From positions 1 to 41,872 of the forward strand of contig LICG01000013.1 of the NCBI GenBank assembly GCA_001438205.1: 41,872 bases of DNA, written 5' to 3'. The position numbers and the translations under genes are program-made. This document shows, one piece after another, positions 39,178-41,872 of this stretch. The stretch's first letter is position 1. Every line of letters starts with the position of its first letter. Source of the stretch: Cryomorphaceae bacterium BACL7 MAG-120322-bin74 (GTDB lineage Bacteria > Bacteroidota > Bacteroidia > Flavobacteriales > Schleiferiaceae). Under the pieces are notes generated by a model. That model was not told the DNA's origin. It did no database searches and saw nothing but the letters and a program-made list of their open reading frames with translations.

Positions 39178-40953
39178 ATGTGCCCATTGCGTATGGCTCT
39201 TATGGCCCTTCTTGGCCTTACAGGAATGGTCCTTCAAGGTCAGCCGTTGGAGGCTTTGAACATGGCGCGCATGGGCGTGCTCCAAACGGCCACAAAATCA
39301 AATAAAACGATCGATACCTTGGTGCCTCCTTTTGTCGATGGCTTTGCGCACCGATTGCACCCAGCGTGGCAATCATCGGGGGTAATCACGGCGAGTCATT
39401 GGTCTAAGGATCCACTTTCACTTGGTGTGGCCGTATTGGATGGGATAGCTGGCGATGGGCAAGCCTATGATCCAGGTATGTTGACCAATGATTCTTTAAC
39501 AGATGCATTAGTGTCTCCCTTTTTCAATTTAAATGGGCAGATTAACGGGGTTTTGAGTTTTTACCTCCAGGAAGGGGGCTGGGGCGACCCAACCGAAATG
39601 GCTGATTCCCTCATTGTTCACTTTTGGAACCCCTTAGATTCAGTTTGGGAGCATGTTTGGGGTCAACCAGGGGGCGCTTCCAATGACACGTGGAAGGCTA
39701 TTTCTATCGCCATGCCGGGCCACTTGAATGGGCAAAATGGCGTGCGGTTTAGGATTGCACGTTATGGCTCTCCAGGGGGTGCCTTTGATCATTTTTTATT
39801 GGATTACCTAGAGTTTGGTATGGCGCGCACATTGGCGGATACCGCCCTCTTTGACCCCGCATGGTCCCGCGCACCGTCAAGCTTGCTTCAAGGGTATGCT
39901 GAATTGCCTTGGTGGCATTACAGCGCTTTCTTACTAGAACGTGATAGTTTGTCCACCGCCTATCGAAGGAATGGACCCGTCCCCGTGGGTGGGTGGCAGT
40001 TGAACCTTGGGAAGTACCAATGGACGGATGGCCAAGGCAGTGTTTTAGCCAGTCGAAGCAATGTGCCCGTTGTAACAACGTTGAACCACAATGTAAGTAC
40101 GCCATATCCCTTTTCCTTGACCAAGCCGGGGGTTCTGATGCAGGGGCCGATGGACTACCATTTTACCGGTTGGTTTGATGGGGAAAATGTGGGCGAATTG
40201 GCCAATGATACCTTTTACGTGGACCAAACGTTTGACCATCGCTATGGATGGGATGATGGCAGTGCGGAACGCACGTATGGCGTAAGTCAAGGCAACCTAC
40301 CTAGGTTGGCGCAAAAGTTCCAATTCTTACAAGCGGACACCCTCACTGGGGTGGATTTGTCCTTTGTTCCTGCCGGATTTGATTGGACAGGAATGACCTT
40401 CCAATTGGGAATCTGGTATGTCGATACGGCCGGCCTTCCGGGAAACTTATTGTACTTGACGGATTCCGCTTATATCCCGGCACTTCCCTACGCCAAAGAA
40501 CCTTTTCGCCATTATGTGTTGGACACTGCTGGCGTGTTCGTTCCCAAAGAAGTATTTGTAGGGTTGATCCAAACGACCGGCCCGGCGCTTACGCTAGGGC
40601 TTGATACACAAACAGAAGGCGAGAAGGCCTATGGAGACTACGCGGGTTGGTTTCCTTCATTGTTGCCTGGAACACTCATGATGCGACCTTTTTTCCGCGG
40701 CATCCCAAAGGACTTATCTGCGGCGGCTGAGCCTATAAAGGTATTTCATGCGTGGCCCAACCCCGCTGGAGATATTGTTCAAGGATATGGTCCATCGGGA
40801 AGGGTTACCATTTATTCCAGTGTCGGCCAAAAAAAGGCCACCTTTGCCGCCCCCGAAGGCACTTGGTCTTTAGACCTCTCAACATGGCCTGCGGGTCTTT
40901 ATATCGTGCAGCACGACACAGGCACACGGTTCACTTTCATGAAACAACCCTAA
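39178..40953 (+). CDS. Type IX secreted protein with C-terminal sorting domain
   Basis: 591 residues from the ATG at 39178; ATG at 39160 is also in frame but would overlap the PASTA gene. An N-terminal signal peptide (MCPLRMALMALLGLTGMVLQ, cleavage before GQ) is followed by a large region rich in aromatic residues and Asp, Gly and Thr, with repeated sandwich-like strands (VLSFYLQEGGWGDPTEMADS and QKFQFLQADTLTGVDLSFVP). The last 70 residues are a type A sorting domain: VFHAWPNPAGDIVQGYG, RVTIYSSVGQ, DLSTWPAGLYIVQ, and FTFMKQP. It should cross the outer membrane through the type IX system, to which PorQ belongs, and be attached outside. No catalytic motif is recognised; function unknown. Its stop overlaps the rluD start (TAATG). 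Confidence 0.88.
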   Translation: MCPLRMALMALLGLTGMVLQGQPLEALNMARMGVLQTATKSNKTIDTLVPPFVDGFAHRLHPAWQSSGVITASHWSKDPLSLGVAVLDGIAGDGQAYDPGMLTNDSLTDALVSPFFNLNGQINGVLSFYLQEGGWGDPTEMADSLIVHFWNPLDSVWEHVWGQPGGASNDTWKAISIAMPGHLNGQNGVRFRIARYGSPGGAFDHFLLDYLEFGMARTLADTALFDPAWSRAPSSLLQGYAELPWWHYSAFLLERDSLSTAYRRNGPVPVGGWQLNLGKYQWTDGQGSVLASRSNVPVVTTLNHNVSTPYPFSLTKPGVLMQGPMDYHFTGWFDGENVGELANDTFYVDQTFDHRYGWDDGSAERTYGVSQGNLPRLAQKFQFLQADTLTGVDLSFVPAGFDWTGMTFQLGIWYVDTAGLPGNLLYLTDSAYIPALPYAKEPFRHYVLDTAGVFVPKEVFVGLIQTTGPALTLGLDTQTEGEKAYGDYAGWFPSLLPGTLMMRPFFRGIPKDLSAAAEPIKVFHAWPNPAGDIVQGYGPSGRVTIYSSVGQKKATFAAPEGTWSLDLSTWPAGLYIVQHDTGTRFTFMKQP

Positions 40954-41872
40954 TGCGCGGAGATATAGCAGAAGCCTGGGAAGGCGATGAGGAAGAGCTC
41001 TATGAACATTTTCGTTTTTTGGCGGAACCTGGACAGCAATTGTTACGGGTAGATAAGTTTCTTTTCAATTTTATGACGCACACCTCGCGTAATCGTATCC
41101 AAAAGGCGGCTGACGCAGGGGCCATTAGGGTGAATGCCCAACCGGTAAAATGCAATTATCGGGTGAAGCCTGGTGATGTGATCACCTTGGTTTTGGCGCA
41201 GCCTCCAAAGCAGATTGAACTTTTTGCGCAAGACCTCAACCTAAATGTTGTTCACCACGACAGTGATGTGGTGATCGTAAACAAGCCTGCAGGCATGGTG
41301 GTCCACCCGAGCTATGGGCATCATTCAGATACGCTCATCAATGGGCTTCTCCATCTCTTTGAAAACCTCCCTGACGGGGACAAAAGCGAGCGCCCGGGCT
41401 TAGTGCACAGAATTGATAAGGACACGTCTGGCTTGCTCGTTATCGCACGAAACGAATATGCCATGGCTTTCCTTGCCAAGCAATTTGCCGACCATAGTAC
41501 CGAGCGCGAATACTATGCGGTAGCACTTGGCAATATGGAAGAGGAGGAAGGCACGATTACAGGCCATATCGGCCGCAGCCTAAAAGACCGAAAGGTGATG
41601 ACTGTTTTTGAAGATGGGAAGTTCGGAAAGCATGCAGTCACGCATTTTAAAGTGTTGGAACGTTATGGTTTTGCCACGCTCGTGGCCTGCCGCTTAGAGA
41701 CGGGAAGAACGCACCAGATACGAGCCCATTTTAAACACATTGGCCATCCCTTATTTGGAGATGCGACCTATGGTGGCACTGAAATGCCCGTGAAACATGG
41801 CTGGCCTAAGTTCAAGGAGTTTATGCAGAACAACTTGCAGATTTGCGCAAGACAGGCTTTGCATGCGCGAAT
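40953..41872 (+). CDS. rluD: Ribosomal large subunit pseudouridine synthase, RluA/RluD family (cut by window end)
   Basis: The first 306 codons are present; the gene runs off the right edge. The ATG at 40953 overlaps the preceding stop in TAATG. An N-terminal S4 RNA-binding domain (about residues 30-85, with LRVDKFLFNFMTHTSRNRIQ) is followed by the catalytic domain with VIVNKPAGMVVHPS and the signature HRIDKDTSGLLVIA, in which Asp155 is the catalytic residue. RluD-type enzymes modify uridines in helix 69 of 23S rRNA. The RluD assignment over RluC follows the usual Bacteroidota position after the PASTA gene. The C-terminal end cannot be assessed. Confidence 0.9.
   Translation, partial: MRGDIAEAWEGDEEELYEHFRFLAEPGQQLLRVDKFLFNFMTHTSRNRIQKAADAGAIRVNAQPVKCNYRVKPGDVITLVLAQPPKQIELFAQDLNLNVVHHDSDVVIVNKPAGMVVHPSYGHHSDTLINGLLHLFENLPDGDKSERPGLVHRIDKDTSGLLVIARNEYAMAFLAKQFADHSTEREYYAVALGNMEEEEGTITGHIGRSLKDRKVMTVFEDGKFGKHAVTHFKVLERYGFATLVACRLETGRTHQIRAHFKHIGHPLFGDATYGGTEMPVKHGWPKFKEFMQNNLQICARQALHAR

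Noticed and set aside
1-41872. tRNA or rRNA genes, CRISPR arrays, insertion sequences, phage or toxin-antitoxin genes
   Set aside because: All gaps are 125 bases or shorter, no repeated units or transposase motifs were seen, and every gene has a core or envelope function in keeping with chromosomal DNA. No sign of horizontal transfer in base composition by eye.

Overview
The window is a compact, chromosomal housekeeping stretch from a member of the Bacteroidota, most likely the class Flavobacteriia. The evidence is the presence of PorQ (type IX secretion), GldF and GldG (gliding machinery), a protein with a type IX C-terminal sorting domain, Bacteroidota-type promoter boxes (TAnnTTTG) in front of many genes, and gene neighbourhoods usual for that phylum (ferredoxin/acyl-CoA reductase/serC/serA/DUF1015; rsfS/ftsH/LUD/cdsA/psd; ddl/PASTA/rluD). 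The family within Flavobacteriales is a guess (Schleiferiaceae or Cryomorphaceae-like). No tRNA, rRNA, CRISPR array, insertion sequence, phage or plasmid gene was seen. There is no gene-free stretch longer than about 125 bases.

Layout. 1-3356 (minus): accA 5' end, an EamA transporter, an LptF/LptG-type permease and tgt. 3400-5171 (plus): a GT2-like membrane glycosyltransferase and rsmG, closed by a strong two-way terminator. 5250-13252 (minus): pruA, a metallophosphatase, dnaN, a DUF4340 protein, gldG, gldF, a small ABM-domain protein and a SAM hydroxide adenosyltransferase. 13306-15810 (plus): phoH-like, purC and an outer-membrane barrel. 15826-22318 (minus): DEDDh/GIY-YIG nuclease, yggS-type PLP protein, DUF1015, serA, serC, an uncharacterised exported protein and a ferredoxin. 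22360-23355 (plus): acyl-CoA reductase. 23376-24878 (minus): beta-helix lipoprotein. 24944-30584 (plus): rpmE2, GlmU-like, lon, porQ, cmk. 30581-34996 (minus): psd, cdsA, LUD protein, ftsH, rsfS. 35122-35826 (plus): birA. 35830-36480 (minus): pyrE. 36479-36910 (plus): NUDIX. 36907-38338 (minus): coaD and ddl. 38388-41872 (plus): PASTA protein, a type IX secreted protein and rluD (cut by the window end).

How the genes work together. Most encode core functions: phospholipid synthesis (psd, cdsA), serine synthesis (serA, serC), purine and pyrimidine synthesis (purC, pyrE, cmk), protein quality control (lon, ftsH), ribosome and tRNA maturation or control (rsmG, rsfS, rpmE2, tgt, rluD), replication (dnaN) and cell wall precursor synthesis (ddl). 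The Bacteroidota-specific layer is the envelope set: gldF/gldG, porQ, the sorted cargo protein, the PASTA protein and the beta-helix lipoprotein.

I found no convincing new defence or mobile system. The most interesting observations are small-scale: extreme compaction (start codons of two divergent genes sharing one CATG, stop codons of two convergent pairs sharing TTAA and CTAG), promoter boxes so close to start codons that leaderless mRNAs are predicted, face-to-face overlapping promoters, a Tgt without its zinc cysteines, and a glycosyltransferase whose DxD-type motif has been altered.
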